From NCBI RefSeq assembly GCF_028993555.1, contig NZ_CP118610.1:1612001-1676000 (forward strand): a DNA stretch of 64,000 nt. The letters are read 5' to 3'. Of the stretch, positions 47,917 through 56,963 are shown in pieces; positions within the stretch are counted from its first letter, which is position 1; every line of letters starts with the position of its first letter. Position numbers and translations under genes: made by a program. The notes under the pieces are model-generated. The model was given only the letters and a program-made list of their open reading frames with translations, had not been told where the DNA came from and made no database searches. The stretch comes from Ensifer adhaerens. Lineage in GTDB: Bacteria > Pseudomonadota > Alphaproteobacteria > Rhizobiales > Rhizobiaceae.

Positions 47917-49328
47917 ATTGGCTCCCGGACATTCAGCAGGGTCACGGTCCACTCTATGCGCGGATCGCGGACCAGATCGAACAGGCAATTGGCAACGGCG
48001 CCCTGCCCGTCGGTGCCAAATTGCCACCCCAGCGCAACCTCGCCTACGACATAGGCGTGACAATCGGCACCATTGGACGCGCCTACAATATCGTTCGCGA
48101 ACGTGGACTGGTGAGCGGCGAGGTCGGGCGCGGCACCTATGTGCTCGATCACCCCGAAAGCCGTCCGCCTGAACAGGCAGATCCGCTGACGACTTCCCTC
48201 GCCGGCACTCGGCCGCTCGTGGCACCTGCCGGCAAGTTGAGGTTCGACAGCACAGCCGCCCCGGATATCGGCCAGGGCTCGGTCTTGAGCGAGGTGCTTG
48301 GCGAGATCAGTCACGACCATCATGCAGACATTGCAAGCTACGCCCGCAACTTCCCGGACCATTGGTTCGAGGCGGGTTGCCTATGGCTGGCGCGTGGTGG
48401 CTTCCGTCCGAAGCCGGAAAACATCGTGCCGACGCTCGGTGCCCATGCGGCCGTCGTTGCCGTTATCACTGCCGTTACCGCGCCCGGCGACCGTATCGCC
48501 TTCGAGACACTGACCTATTCGCAGGTCAGCCGCAGCGCCGGCCTGGTCGGACGCCGGACGACGCTGGTCGAAAGTGACGAGTTCGGCATGATCCCGGAGG
48601 ATTTCGAGCGCGTCTGCGCGCAACAGCATCCGAAGCTCGCCTTCCTGATGCCGAGCGCCCAGAACCCGACTGTCGCCGTCATGCCGCTGGCGCGCCGCCA
48701 GGCGATCGCCGACATCGCCCGCAAGTATGGCGTCTGGCTTGTCGAGGACGATCTCTATGGCGCCATGTCCGGTGATCAGACGCCGCTCTTGGCTGAGCTT
48801 GCGCCGGAACGTACCTTCCTGGTCGGCGGTCTCTCGAAGTCGGTGGCTGCCGGGGTCCGCGGTGGCTGGGTCGCCTGCCCTCCGCATTTCAGCCAGCGTA
48901 TCCGAATTGCGCACAAGATGGTGAGCGGCGGTTTGCCGTTCATTCTCGCTGAGCTTTGCGCGCGCCTTGTGCTGTCCGGTTCGGCCGCAATCCTGCGCAG
49001 CAAGGGCATCGAAGAAGTGCGCGCCCGCGAGGCGATGGCCCGCGAAATCTTCGAGGGCATCGAGTTCACTTCGCACCCTTGCATTCCATTCCTTTGGATG
49101 AAGCTGCCCGACCCCTGGCTATCAGGCACCTTCAAGCAGGCGGCCCTGCAGGAGGGTGTGCTTGTCGACGACGAGGACGAGTTCAAGGCCGGACGAACCG
49201 ACCGCGTCTTCCACCGCATCCGCATCGGCTTTTCTTCGCCGCCGGACCGCGCCCAGGTAAGAGCGGGCTTTCAGACGCTGAAACGGCTGCTCGACAGTGG
49301 GCGCGCAGGCTACGACAGTTTTGAGTGA
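47910..49328 (+). CDS. MocR-type transcriptional regulator (GntR HTH plus aminotransferase fold)
   Basis: 472 residues. An N-terminal GntR winged helix (about 15-80, YARIADQIEQAIGNGALPVGAKLPPQRNLAYDIGVT) is joined to a class I/II aminotransferase domain with PLP Lys in VGGLSKSVAAGVRGG. These proteins sense PLP or amino-acid metabolites and regulate vitamin B6 or GABA-type genes. The linker is short. It is divergent from a DUF1127 gene across 82 bases that hold a palindrome over its own start codon. Confidence 0.92.
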   Translation: MTNWLPDIQQGHGPLYARIADQIEQAIGNGALPVGAKLPPQRNLAYDIGVTIGTIGRAYNIVRERGLVSGEVGRGTYVLDHPESRPPEQADPLTTSLAGTRPLVAPAGKLRFDSTAAPDIGQGSVLSEVLGEISHDHHADIASYARNFPDHWFEAGCLWLARGGFRPKPENIVPTLGAHAAVVAVITAVTAPGDRIAFETLTYSQVSRSAGLVGRRTTLVESDEFGMIPEDFERVCAQQHPKLAFLMPSAQNPTVAVMPLARRQAIADIARKYGVWLVEDDLYGAMSGDQTPLLAELAPERTFLVGGLSKSVAAGVRGGWVACPPHFSQRIRIAHKMVSGGLPFILAELCARLVLSGSAAILRSKGIEEVRAREAMAREIFEGIEFTSHPCIPFLWMKLPDPWLSGTFKQAALQEGVLVDDEDEFKAGRTDRVFHRIRIGFSSPPDRAQVRAGFQTLKRLLDSGRAGYDSFE

Positions 49329-49419
49329 CTATCGAAATCCTCGGGGTGACTTTCGCGCAAGGTTACGCAAAATACTGTTTTAGCAGTTTTGCGCATATGA
49401 TTCGCCTTAAGGATTACGC

Positions 49420-50001
49420 ATGCCGCTATCGTCGAGCTCCATTCGCCCTCGCAACGTCGGCGCCTGTCTTCTTCTTGCTACAGTCATGTTCACCGCGGCG
49501 CCGACCTTCGCCGCCGATGGTGTTTTCGATGAAATGCGCTTCGGCGTGACGACGTCGATCGCCGCCGGCGACAAGCAGGAAGACGGGGTGTTTCCGTCAT
49601 TCACCGTGTACTTCGACCCGTTCGATGCCGATGGGGCAGCAGACCTCGGCGAAAAATTGCTGCGCCCCCGGGTCTATACCGGCGCAGCGGTTGCGACGTC
49701 GTCCAACGGGGTCAATCAGGCCTATGGCGGTTTGAGCTGGACCTTCGACATGACGAAGCGACTTTTCGTCGAGTTCGGCGCCGGCGGTACGGTTCATGAT
49801 GGCGATCTCGATGACCCCAACGGTTCCGGTCCCCAACTCGGCTGCCGATTCCTCTTCCGCGAATACGCCGCTGCCGGCGTCCGCCTCGACGAGCACTGGA
49901 ACGTCTCGGCGACCGTGGAACATGCGTCGCATGCCAATCTGTGCGACGGTCCGAACAATGGCCTGACGCGCGCCGGACTTGCGCTCGGCTACCAGTTCTG
50001 A
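49420..50001 (+). CDS. PagL-like outer-membrane acyloxyacyl hydrolase family protein
   Basis: 193 residues. A signal peptide (VGACLLLATVMFTAAPTFAAD, cut about residue 32) is followed by beta-barrel strands with alternating residues and a C-terminal aromatic residue (GLALGYQF). The C-terminal segment EHASHANLCDGPNNGLTRAGL resembles PagL, which removes the 3-linked acyl chain of lipid A; its His and Ser (HAS) are present, but the position of the catalytic Glu reads Thr/Leu. Activity is therefore doubtful. AAGGAT precedes ATG 49420. It ends at a long terminator. Confidence 0.75.
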   Translation: MPLSSSSIRPRNVGACLLLATVMFTAAPTFAADGVFDEMRFGVTTSIAAGDKQEDGVFPSFTVYFDPFDADGAADLGEKLLRPRVYTGAAVATSSNGVNQAYGGLSWTFDMTKRLFVEFGAGGTVHDGDLDDPNGSGPQLGCRFLFREYAAAGVRLDEHWNVSATVEHASHANLCDGPNNGLTRAGLALGYQF

Positions 50002-50035
50002 CGCTGGTTGCCGCACTAGCCTTCTGCAAAGCTTC

Positions 50036-50072
50036 ATACGGGCGTCAACCGCTGTTGATCGCCCGTATTTTT
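50036..50072 (+). terminator. Rho-independent terminator of the PagL-like gene
   Basis: ATACGGGCG (50036-50044) pairs with CGCCCGTAT (50060-50068), and TCAAC/GTTGA extends the stem inward around CGCT. TTTT follows. It is 34 bases past the stop and separates this gene from purL. Confidence 0.9.
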
Positions 50073-50198
50073 CTGTCGCGCCGCGCCGCAGCATAGGCTA
50101 AAGAAGCCGCAAAGCGCCCCCTGTGTCTGTTGCGGTTCGCACGCGCCATATTCCTCTTAAGTGGATTGCGCGCCGCCCGAAGGATTTGACGGTCGACG

Positions 50199-52430
50199 AT
50201 GACGATTTCGAACACCCGCCCCATCACCCCGGACCTCATCGCATCGCACGGGCTGAAGCCCGACGAATACGAGCGCATTCTCGGCCTGATCGGGCGCGAG
50301 CCGACCTTTACCGAGCTCGGCATCTTCTCGGCGATGTGGAACGAGCACTGCTCCTACAAGTCCTCGAAGAAGTGGCTGCGCACGCTGCCAACCAAGGGCC
50401 CGCGCGTCATCCAGGGCCCGGGCGAAAACGCCGGTGTGGTCGATATCGATGACGGCGACTGCGTCGTCTTCAAGATGGAGAGCCACAACCACCCGTCCTA
50501 TATCGAGCCCTACCAGGGGGCTGCGACCGGCGTCGGCGGTATCCTGCGCGACGTCTTCACCATGGGCGCTCGTCCGGTGGCGGCGATGAATGCGCTCCGC
50601 TTCGGCTCACCGGATCATCCGAAGACCCGCCACCTCGTTTCCGGCGTCGTTGCCGGCGTTGGCGGCTACGGCAACTCCTTCGGCGTTCCGACCGTCGGCG
50701 GTGAAGTCGAGTTCGATGCCCGCTACAACGGCAACATTCTCGTCAACGCCTTTGCCGCTGGCCTCGCCAAGAGCGACGCGATCTTCTACTCCAAGGCTGA
50801 AGGCGTCGGCTTGCCGGTCGTCTATCTCGGCGCCAAGACCGGCCGCGACGGCGTCGGCGGCGCGACCATGGCTTCTGCCGAATTCGACGAGTCGATCGAA
50901 GAGAAGCGCCCGACCGTTCAGGTCGGCGACCCCTTCACCGAAAAGTGCCTGCTCGAAGCCTGCCTCGAACTGATGCAGACCGGCGCCGTCATCGCCATCC
51001 AGGACATGGGTGCCGCCGGTCTCACCTGCTCGGCAGTCGAAATGGGCGCCAAGGGCGACCTCGGCATCGAGCTCAACCTCGACAGCGTTCCGGTGCGCGA
51101 AGAGCGCATGACGGCCTATGAGATGATGCTGTCTGAAAGCCAGGAGCGCATGCTCATGGTGCTCGAGCCCGCCAAGGAAGAAGTCGCCAAGGCGATCTTC
51201 GTCAAGTGGGGCCTCGACTTCGCGATCGTCGGCAAGACCACGGACGACCTGCGTTTCCGCATCCTGCACCAAGGCGAGGAAGTCGCGAACCTGCCGATCA
51301 AGGAACTGGGCGACGAAGCGCCGGAATACGACCGCCCCTGGACCCCGGCAAAGACCTCGGTACCGCTCGCAACCAACGACATCCCGCAGGCCGATGTCGC
51401 TGATGCACTCGTCAAGCTCGTCGGTTCGGCCAACAACTCCTCGCGCCGCTGGGTCTACGAACAGTACGACACGCTGATCCAGGGCAATTCGTTGCAGCTG
51501 CCGGGCGGCGACGCCGGCGTCGTGCGCGTCGAAGGCCATGCCACGAAGGCGCTCGCATTCTCCTCCGACGTCACGCCGCGCTATGTCGAGGCTGATCCCT
51601 ACGAAGGTGGCAAGCAGGCGGTCGCCGAATGCTGGCGCAACCTGACGGCAACCGGCTCGCTGCCGCTCGCTGCCACCGACAACCTCAACTTCGGCAATCC
51701 GGAACGCCCTGAAATCATGAGCCAGCTGGTCCATGCCATCAAGGGCATCGGCGAAGCCTGCACCGCGCTCGACTTCCCGATCGTTTCCGGCAACGTCTCG
51801 CTCTACAACGAGACCAACGGCCAGGCGATCCTGCCGACGCCGACCATCGGTGGCGTTGGCCTCATCAAGGACTGGTCGAAGATGGCGCGCATCCGCTTTG
51901 CCGCTGCAGGCGAAACGATCCTGCTCGCCGGCGCGCCTGCCGGTCTCGGTTCGCACATCGCCCAGTCGGTCTACATGCGCGACGTTCACGGCCGTACCGA
52001 TGGTCCGGCGCCGCATGTCGATCTGGCGCATGAGCGCAAGGTCGGCGATTTCGTCCGCGGCCTGATCGTCGACGGTCTCGTAACTGCCGTTCACGACTGC
52101 TCGTCGGGTGGCCTCGCACTCGCCGTTGCGGAGATGGCGATGGCTTCGGGCATCGGTGCCACGGTTGACGCCGTTAGCGGTCATAACCCGATTGCCACCT
52201 TCTATGGCGAAGACCAGGGGCGCTACGTCGTGACCGTCGCTGCCGGCGCACTCGATGCAGTTGCCGCCCGTGCCAAGACGGCAGGCGTTGCCCTGCCCGT
52301 CATCGGCAAGACCGGTGGCGACGCCGTCAAGCTCGGCGATGCCAAGGCAGTTTCGGTCGCAGATCTGCGTGCCGCCCACGAAGGCTGGTTCCCGGACTTC
52401 ATGCAGGGCGATCTCGCTCCCGAAAACTGA
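50199..52430 (+). CDS. purL: FGAM synthase, large subunit PurL (small type)
   Basis: 743 residues, the stand-alone synthetase form that works with PurQ and PurS. AIR-synthase repeats are clear: [27 protein letters not shown] near the start, [61 protein letters not shown] and the second AIRS-like half from about residue 400. ATG 50199 with AAGGA upstream. A LysR gene follows after 45 bases. Confidence 0.97.
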   Translation: MTISNTRPITPDLIASHGLKPDEYERILGLIGREPTFTELGIFSAMWNEHCSYKSSKKWLRTLPTKGPRVIQGPGENAGVVDIDDGDCVVFKMESHNHPSYIEPYQGAATGVGGILRDVFTMGARPVAAMNALRFGSPDHPKTRHLVSGVVAGVGGYGNSFGVPTVGGEVEFDARYNGNILVNAFAAGLAKSDAIFYSKAEGVGLPVVYLGAKTGRDGVGGATMASAEFDESIEEKRPTVQVGDPFTEKCLLEACLELMQTGAVIAIQDMGAAGLTCSAVEMGAKGDLGIELNLDSVPVREERMTAYEMMLSESQERMLMVLEPAKEEVAKAIFVKWGLDFAIVGKTTDDLRFRILHQGEEVANLPIKELGDEAPEYDRPWTPAKTSVPLATNDIPQADVADALVKLVGSANNSSRRWVYEQYDTLIQGNSLQLPGGDAGVVRVEGHATKALAFSSDVTPRYVEADPYEGGKQAVAECWRNLTATGSLPLAATDNLNFGNPERPEIMSQLVHAIKGIGEACTALDFPIVSGNVSLYNETNGQAILPTPTIGGVGLIKDWSKMARIRFAAAGETILLAGAPAGLGSHIAQSVYMRDVHGRTDGPAPHVDLAHERKVGDFVRGLIVDGLVTAVHDCSSGGLALAVAEMAMASGIGATVDAVSGHNPIATFYGEDQGRYVVTVAAGALDAVAARAKTAGVALPVIGKTGGDAVKLGDAKAVSVADLRAAHEGWFPDFMQGDLAPEN

Positions 52431-52475
52431 GACAGGAACAGCGCCACCACGGCGGATGATTTTTCCGGACGCGCC

Positions 52476-53387
52476 ATGTTCGATTGGAACGACCTGAAAT
52501 ATTTTCTCGCCGTGGCGCGCACCGGGTCCACGCTTGCCGCCGCGCGTAGCCTCGGGGTCAATCAGACGACAGTTGCTCGCCGGATTGATGCACTCGAACG
52601 CGACCTGGGACTCGCGCTTTTCGCGCGCCTGCCGAACGGCTATCGACTGACGGAGCGCGGGGAAGCGACTGTCGTGCTCGCGGAACAGGTCGAGCAAGGC
52701 GCCACGCTGCTGGCCGACGCCGCACGCGGATGGAATCGCACGATCGCCGGAACCGTGCGTATAACCACGACAGAGATTCTTGCCATCGACGTGGTGGCGC
52801 CGCTCGTCTCCGAATTGCGCCACCAGCACCCGTCATTGTCCATTGAGTTGATTGCCGACGATCGCCGGCTCGATCTTTCGCGTGGTGAAGTGGACGTCGC
52901 GCTGCGCGTCGGCTCCTGTCCCGAAGAGGCTGGGATCGTGCGGCGGCGGCTTGCGACCAGCGTATGGGCGCTGCATTGCGCCAGATCCTACGCCGAGCGC
53001 CATGGCCTACCCGGCAGTATCGCCGACCTTGAGCGGCACGAGATCGTAGGTGGCACCGGCGGTCTTGCCGCCCTGAGGCCGCTCGTCGCCTTGCGGAAAG
53101 CGGCGCCTGGCGCCCCGATCGGAATCCGCTGCAATTCCGTGCCCAATCTGATTGCAGCGGTTCGCTCCGGCGTTGCAGTTGGCCCGCTGCCTTGTTGGGC
53201 AGCATTCGAAGACGACGGTTTGCTGCGTTGTGCTATCCCCGAGCTTGAAGCCCGATCGGACATTTGGCTCCTCTATCATGAAAGCCTGCGCGACAGCCCG
53301 CATGTGCGACTGTTCCGCGAAGCGGTGACGGCTCGTTTCGAAGCCGTCCGCCATCGGTTCGAGGGACGTTCCGCCCCCGAGGCCTAA
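52476..53387 (+). CDS. LysR-family transcriptional regulator
   Basis: 303 residues. The N-terminal winged helix is typical: WNDLKYFLAVARTGSTLAAARSLGVNQTTVARRIDALERDLGLALF, followed by a linker helix and a substrate-binding domain (VAPLVSELRHQHPSLSIELIADDRRLDLSRGEVDVALRVGSC). The sequence style is close to the group of LysR proteins regulating nearby divergent oxidoreductases, but no divergent gene is present here. It ends 4 bases inside the convergent SnoaL-like gene. Confidence 0.92.
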   Translation: MFDWNDLKYFLAVARTGSTLAAARSLGVNQTTVARRIDALERDLGLALFARLPNGYRLTERGEATVVLAEQVEQGATLLADAARGWNRTIAGTVRITTTEILAIDVVAPLVSELRHQHPSLSIELIADDRRLDLSRGEVDVALRVGSCPEEAGIVRRRLATSVWALHCARSYAERHGLPGSIADLERHEIVGGTGGLAALRPLVALRKAAPGAPIGIRCNSVPNLIAAVRSGVAVGPLPCWAAFEDDGLLRCAIPELEARSDIWLLYHESLRDSPHVRLFREAVTARFEAVRHRFEGRSAPEA

Positions 53388-53839
53388 GCCGATTCCGACC
53401 TCTCCTCTCTTGTTGCCGGACAATGGCTGGCCGAGCCTGGGAAGCCCAGTTGTCGCGCCTGCGAACCGCCGTCCCGGGCGCCCCAACGCCGAGCGATCTT
53501 GCCATCGGTGAGTTCGAACCATTCGATCGCCAGCAACTCGTAGGAGCGGCCGGTCGGTTGTTTGAAGTCCAGAAACGGACCGGTCCACTTGCCGCTTTCG
53601 CGCAGGCGCACCACGACTGTGTCGCCATTGGCGACCAAGGACAGGACGTCAAGCTTCATGTTCAGCCCATGATGAAGGTCGTGCCAGACGCGTGCGGCGA
53701 AATCGAAGACGCCAGCACCCACTACACCCTGGATCTCCGCATCGGCGGTGAAGAGCGGGCGTAGCGCTGCGATGTCGCCCGCATTCATCGCCTGCACATA
53801 GGCTTCGACTGTCGCCGTGTTGACCTGATCGCGTGTCAT
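53384..53839 (-). CDS. SnoaL/NTF2-like domain protein
   Basis: 151 residues of the small cone-shaped NTF2 fold. Hints are VEAYVQAMNAGDIAALRPLFTADAEIQGVVG, KLDVLSLVANGDTVVVRL and AIEWFELTDGKIARRWGARD. Members act as polyketide cyclases, isomerases or ligand-binding modules, so a specific activity cannot be assigned. GCAAGGAAG precedes ATG 53839. Its stop overlaps the LysR stop by 4 bases (53384-53387) on the opposite strand. Confidence 0.85.
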   Translation of the reverse strand: MTRDQVNTATVEAYVQAMNAGDIAALRPLFTADAEIQGVVGAGVFDFAARVWHDLHHGLNMKLDVLSLVANGDTVVVRLRESGKWTGPFLDFKQPTGRSYELLAIEWFELTDGKIARRWGARDGGSQARQLGFPGSASHCPATREERSESA

Positions 53840-54142
53840 ATGACTTCCTTGCCGGTACCCGGCGCATCGGCACGGGTGGTGTTGAAATGAAGAGGGTTGC
53901 GCTGGCTTTCACTTAGCCTCGCCAGCGCTCTCGCGCAGTAGAGCGGAACCTGCATTTCGCCGCTATCAGCTTTGTCGCAGCGACCCTCTGCAGATTTGCA
54001 GAACGTCAATTGCCGTCGACACCTCATTGTTGCTCACCCGATTCAGCAATTGCGTTTCGCCCCTGAATCGTGGTTCCCTGATAGTATGGAGCGGCGTCGG
54101 CGACGCGGCCGGCGCTGCAGAAAAACAAGGAGTTGGCGTATC
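53840..54142. other. Intergenic region upstream of bolA
   Basis: 303 bases between the divergent SnoaL-like and bolA genes. An open frame continues upstream of bolA to about 53972 but lacks family residues before MPMTPGD. No tRNA or RNA motif is recognised; it should contain both promoters. Confidence 0.5.
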
Positions 54143-54376
54143 ATGCCCATGACACCAGGCGACATCGAAGACATGATCAAGGCGGGGATTCCCGGTGCCA
54201 AGGTCACGATCCGCGATCTGGCCGGTGACGGCGACCACTATGCCGCCGAAGTCGTGGCCGAAGCATTTCGCGGCAAGACTCGCGTGCAGCAGCACCAGAT
54301 GGTCTACAATGCACTCAAGGGTAACATGGGGGGTGTTCTGCACGCCCTTGCCCTGCAGACGAGCGCACCGGAGTAA
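54143..54376 (+). CDS. bolA: BolA/IbaG-family protein
   Basis: 77 residues with the BolA fold: MPMTPGDIEDMIKAGIPGAKVTIRDLAGDGDHYAAEVV, then the FRGKTRVQQHQMVYNALKG strand-helix with the cluster-liganding histidine. BolA proteins bind [2Fe-2S] clusters jointly with CGFS monothiol glutaredoxins, and such a glutaredoxin (grxD) lies 480 bases downstream, with one small basic-protein gene between. ATG 54143 follows AAGGAGTTGGCG. Short form (IbaG/YrbA-type). Confidence 0.93.
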   Translation: MPMTPGDIEDMIKAGIPGAKVTIRDLAGDGDHYAAEVVAEAFRGKTRVQQHQMVYNALKGNMGGVLHALALQTSAPE

Positions 54377-54382
54377 GCCGGA

Positions 54383-54628
54383 ATGGCTGACCTGATCAAG
54401 GAACTCGTTAGCGGCGTCGTCGACAGTGCGTTGAAGGAAATCCTCAAGAAGACCGGCGTCAAGCGGACGACGACCAAGCGGACGAAGCGCCGCACGCGGA
54501 CGACCTCGTCCGGCGGCGGCATCCTCGCGGATATCCTCGAAGCGGCCATCCGCAAGCCGGCCAAGAAACAGGTCAGCCGCCGTCGCACGGCCGCCGCGCG
54601 CAGCAAGACCCGGCGCCGCACCGCATGA
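54383..54628 (+). CDS. Very basic 81-residue protein between bolA and grxD
   Basis: The frame starts 6 bases after bolA, with GGAGTAAGCC as ribosome site, so it is surely expressed with it. Residues 1-24 form a hydrophobic amphipathic stretch (MADLIKELVSGVVDSALKEI), followed by a Lys/Arg/Thr-rich segment (KRTTTKRTKRRTRTT), a second short helix (GGGILADILEAAIRK) and an Arg/Lys tail SRRRTAAARSKTRRR. About 24 of 81 residues are Lys or Arg, in a histone-like or RNA-binding style. I do not recognise a family. It is intervening in a bolA-grxD pair that is normally adjacent. Confidence 0.78.
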   Translation: MADLIKELVSGVVDSALKEILKKTGVKRTTTKRTKRRTRTTSSGGGILADILEAAIRKPAKKQVSRRRTAAARSKTRRRTA

Positions 54629-54691
54629 CTGCATGTTTCCTTAACTCGTAACCGACTTAAGGATGGAAACATTGCGGCATATCAACGTGCG

Positions 54692-54725
54692 ACAGCGCCG
54701 CGTCTGATACGACGCGCGGCGCTGT
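54692..54725. repeat. Stem-loop related to the dispersed palindrome
   Basis: ACAGCGCCGCGTC (54692-54704) faces GACGCGCGGCGCTGT (54711-54725) across TGATAC, about 13 pairs with a 2-base offset. The ACAGCGCC...GCTGTAG core matches the outer arms of the repeats at 7850 and 22659. It lies between the basic-protein gene and grxD and is not followed by a T run. Confidence 0.5.
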
Positions 54726-54857
54726 AGTGGTATTAAAACCACATCTTGAGGCCCATCAATATTTGTTGCGATTGGGTGGTGAAAATCACCGATATGCATG
54801 CTATCTAGGATCCAATCGATATCCGGCCCTTGAAGCCGGCGCAGGAAGGAAGACAAG

Positions 54858-55196
54858 ATGAGCGGAATTCACGAATTCATCGACAACGAAGTCAAGACGA
54901 ACGATGTGGTGCTCTTCATGAAGGGTACGCCGCAGTTCCCGCAGTGTGGCTTCTCCGGTCAGGTGGTCCAGATTCTCGATTACATCGGCGTCGACTACAA
55001 GGGCATCAACGTGCTCGCTGACGCGGACCTGCGCCAGGGCATCAAGGATTACTCCAACTGGCCGACGATCCCGCAGCTTTACGTCAAGGGCGAATTCGTT
55101 GGCGGTTGCGACATCGTGCGCGAGATGTTCCAGGCCGGCGAACTGCAGTCGCATCTCGAGGCGCAGGGCATTGCCGTCAAGGGCGCCGCCGCCTGA
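54858..55196 (+). CDS. grxD: Monothiol glutaredoxin, CGFS type
   Basis: 112 residues. The active site CGFS lies at residues 30-33 ([13 protein letters not shown]), followed by the GSH-binding segments [24 protein letters not shown] glutaredoxins carry and transfer [2Fe-2S] clusters, commonly as heterodimers with BolA, whose gene lies just upstream. GGAAGGAAG precedes ATG 54858. It ends before a good terminator at 55229-55250. Confidence 0.96.
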   Translation: MSGIHEFIDNEVKTNDVVLFMKGTPQFPQCGFSGQVVQILDYIGVDYKGINVLADADLRQGIKDYSNWPTIPQLYVKGEFVGGCDIVREMFQAGELQSHLEAQGIAVKGAAA

Positions 55197-55228
55197 TCCA
55201 AGGACGCCTCGTCCCCGATCTATCGGAG

Positions 55229-55250
55229 AAGGCGGGCAACCGCCTTTTTT
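55229..55250 (+). terminator. Rho-independent terminator of grxD
   Basis: A 7-bp stem AAGGCGG/CCGCCTT with GCAA loop and six T (55245-55250), 32 bases past the grxD stop. Ends the bolA-basic protein-grxD unit. Confidence 0.9.
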
Positions 55251-55675
55251 GATTCCGGGCGTAGTTCCGGATCGCCTAATTTTCGTTGTCCTTCAGAAGG
55301 CTTTGCGCGCGGTTCGCGCAGGAGCCGCCACGATACGTTCAGAGCGTGCTTCCTTCGTGAAAGCCTTTCGGCGTTCCGAAGCGGAGTGAAGGGCCGGATG
55401 ACCGGCCTGTCATGAATCGGTTGCGATCGTTCGGCATAAGCTGCTCGTAGAGGTTCCCGCCTCGCCCTTTGGCGCCGGAAAGTCCGGTCCCGCCGTTCGA
55501 CGCTTCCCTTGCTTCATGCCGGCCCGGTCCGTGCGGTTTCAAATCGCCCCGGCTGCCCTCGCTCGAGATTCAATACGCCTGTCGGCATGACGCCAGCCGA
55601 CACCCTTCTTTTCCGGACTTGCTCCGGACCAACCTGTTCCGCTTGCGCCCGATGCGCCGTTAGGACTTTTTGAAA
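55251..55675. other. Long leader or intergenic region before the MFS pair
   Basis: 425 bases with no convincing gene on either strand; a 67-codon minus-strand frame (55339-55542) has no recognised family. Several short stems are visible (GGGCCGG/CCGGCCT near 55392, TCCGGA/TCCGGA near 55611). I recognise no known riboswitch. It probably holds the promoter of the transporter genes. Confidence 0.45.
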
Positions 55676-56914
55676 ATGACAAGTACGACCAACGACGACG
55701 CCCTGCCGGGCCTGACGAAGTTCCAGTTTATCGCGCTGATGGCGATGCTGATGGCGACCAACGCAATCTCGATCGACATCATGTTGCCCGGCCTGCAGCA
55801 GATCGGAGCCAGCCTCGGCGTCGCCTCTGAAAATGAGCGGCAATACATCATCACCGCCTATCTGCTGGGCATGGGGGTGGCGCAGCTGTTTTTCGGCCCG
55901 CTTTCGGACCGCTTCGGGCGTCGGCCACCGCTGATTGCCGGTCTGGCGCTCTATGCGCTCTGCGCGCTGGCGATCGCCGTCGTGCCAAGCTTCGGCCTGA
56001 TGCTGGCGCTGCGCTTCGTCCAGGGTGCCGGTGCAGCGGCCACGCGCGTCATCACCATCTCGATCGTGCGCGACGTCTATGGCGGCCGGCAGATGGCCGA
56101 GGTGATGTCGCTGGTCATGATGGTGTTCATGATCGTGCCGGTCGTGGCGCCCTCGATCGGCCAGCTCATCATCAGCCTCGCCGAGTGGCACATGATCTTC
56201 GTCGTTGTCGCGCTCTATGCCGTGATGAACATCGCAATCGTCGTGTCGAAGCTCGGCGAAACCCTTGATCCGGCCCATCGCCGCGACTTCACGCCGTCGG
56301 TCATCCTCAGCGGTTTCCGCATCGTGCTGACGAACCGGCTGTCGCTGCTCTATACGCTCGCGACATCGGTCATCCTCGGCGCGCTCTTCGGGTTCATCAA
56401 CTCTGCGCAGCAGGTGCTCGTCGGCGTCTACGACCTCGGCGTGTGGTTTCCGCTTGTCTTCGCGGCATTTGCCAGTATGATGGCGGTCGCTTCCTTCACC
56501 AACTCCCGTCTCGTCCGCCGCTTCGGCATGCGGCCGCTATCGCATGCGGCACTCGTCGGCTTCACGCTGGCCAGCTTCGTCTGGATGTCGGCCTCGCTCT
56601 ATGCGCCGCTGCCCTTCCCGGTCTTCGTGGTCCTCTACTGCGCCACGATGTTCCAGTTCGGGCTGATCGCGCCGAACTTCAACGCCATGGCCATGGAGCC
56701 GCTCGGCCACGTTGCCGGTACAGCGTCATCGGTACTCGGCTTCATGCAGACGATCGGCGGAAGCGTGATTGGAGCCTTCATCGGCCAGTCCTTCGACGGC
56801 ACCGCCACGCCGCTTGCGACCGGCTACTTCACTGTCGCCGCGATCGGCCTGGTCTTCGTTCTGATTGCCGAACGCGGCAAGCTTTTCAAACCGCACCATC
56901 AACCGGCCGGCTGA
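55676..56914 (+). CDS. MFS drug-efflux transporter, Bcr/CflA family (first of two)
   Basis: 412 residues with 12 predicted helices. Family signs: NAISIDIMLPGLQQIG in helix 1, FFGPLSDRFGRRPPL (the MFS loop 2-3 motif), RFVQGAGAAATRV in helix 4 and RDVYGGRQMAEVMSLVM. The Bcr/CflA group exports antibiotics such as bicyclomycin, chloramphenicol or sulfonamides; here the substrate is unknown. ATG 55676 with AGGA ten bases upstream. The next gene, 50 bases on, is a paralogue. Confidence 0.9.
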   Translation: MTSTTNDDALPGLTKFQFIALMAMLMATNAISIDIMLPGLQQIGASLGVASENERQYIITAYLLGMGVAQLFFGPLSDRFGRRPPLIAGLALYALCALAIAVVPSFGLMLALRFVQGAGAAATRVITISIVRDVYGGRQMAEVMSLVMMVFMIVPVVAPSIGQLIISLAEWHMIFVVVALYAVMNIAIVVSKLGETLDPAHRRDFTPSVILSGFRIVLTNRLSLLYTLATSVILGALFGFINSAQQVLVGVYDLGVWFPLVFAAFASMMAVASFTNSRLVRRFGMRPLSHAALVGFTLASFVWMSASLYAPLPFPVFVVLYCATMFQFGLIAPNFNAMAMEPLGHVAGTASSVLGFMQTIGGSVIGAFIGQSFDGTATPLATGYFTVAAIGLVFVLIAERGKLFKPHHQPAG

Positions 56915-56963
56915 TCCCAGAGCCGGCCAGTCTTTTCCAGATTTGAGTTTACGGGTTTTCCCA

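Noticed and set aside
50607..52829. 740-codon minus-strand frame opposite purL
   Set aside because: Antisense to purL and the LysR start, with compositionally biased translation and no motifs.
55339..55542. 67-codon minus-strand frame upstream of the MFS genes
   Set aside because: No recognised family and no neighbour on its strand; kept only as part of the non-coding region.
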